The notes below the pieces were generated by a model. It was not told the DNA's origin. It saw only the letters and a program-made list of their open reading frames with translations, and made no database searches. Below are positions 5,298-5,352 of a stretch of DNA of 5,352 bases, in pieces. Location of the stretch: positions 1 to 5,352 of the forward strand of contig JACCVE010000256.1 of assembly GCA_013698285.1 (NCBI GenBank). The letters are read 5' to 3'. Made by a program: the position numbers and the translations under genes. The stretch comes from Chloroflexia bacterium (GTDB taxonomy: Bacteria > Chloroflexota > Chloroflexia > Thermomicrobiales > UBA6265). Numbering within the stretch: the first letter of the stretch is position 1; each line of letters starts with the position of its first letter.

Positions 5298-5352
5298 GTG
5301 GCGACCACCCCCACCGCCGATCCCACGACCGACACGACGCGGCGGGACAGCG
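5298..5352 (+). CDS. Start of a gene running off the right edge (function unknown)
   Basis: GTG 5298 opens a frame that stays open to the window end and reads (M)ATTPTADPTTDTTRRDS. This Thr/Asp/Pro-rich, probably disordered N-terminus is typical of proteins from high-GC bacteria. GGGAG at 5283-5287 lies 10 nt upstream and is an acceptable ribosome binding site. An alternative ATG at 5288 in another frame gives a His/Arg-rich peptide and is less convincing. Nothing can be said of function from 18 residues. Confidence 0.45.
   Translation, partial: MATTPTADPTTDTTRRDS

Overview
The window is high-GC bacterial DNA (GC-rich third codon positions, Shine-Dalgarno-like starts, GTG starts). The gene set would fit a Chloroflexota/Thermomicrobia-like or other high-GC environmental bacterium. 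That placement is a guess from gene style, because no rRNA or marker gene is present.

Layout, all on the + strand. Positions 1-572 hold no convincing gene. They contain a perfect 18-bp palindrome (51-68), small dyads and a three-unit 15-nt imperfect tandem repeat. Positions 573-1316 form one reading frame interrupted only by an in-frame TGA at 774-776. This TGA falls exactly where iodothyronine deiodinases carry selenocysteine (context GSLT-U-PYC). It is followed 17 nt later by the loop of a perfect 8-bp hairpin that fits the bacterial SECIS pattern. I therefore read it as a bacterial deiodinase-like selenoprotein of 247 residues, not as two short ORFs. This is the main result of the window.

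After a 145-nt gap come a TVP38/DedA-type membrane protein (1462-2175) and, 51 nt later, a flavin disulfide oxidoreductase of the mercuric-reductase-like group (2227-3690). They probably form an operon. The reductase keeps the CxxxxC flavin-proximal disulfide and both dinucleotide folds, but lacks the metal-binding ends of true MerA and the His-Glu pair of classical disulfide reductases. These two genes use visibly more A/T-ending codons than the genes on either side.

From about 3870 the very GC-rich codon use returns. A short ORF resembling the C-terminal part of DUF6884-type proteins (probably 5'-truncated) overlaps, through GTGA, a gene with two GIY-YIG motifs (4115-5034). That gene is interrupted by a one-base frameshift at a C-run near 4337-4341. 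A 263-nt intergenic region follows, and the right edge holds the first 55 nt of another gene starting at GTG 5298.

Functionally, the left and middle parts suggest thiol/selenol redox chemistry: a selenoprotein of the thioredoxin fold beside a flavin disulfide reductase and its membrane partner. A direct functional link is only inferred. The selenocysteine machinery (selA, selB, selC, selD) is not in the window and must be elsewhere in the genome if the recoding is real.
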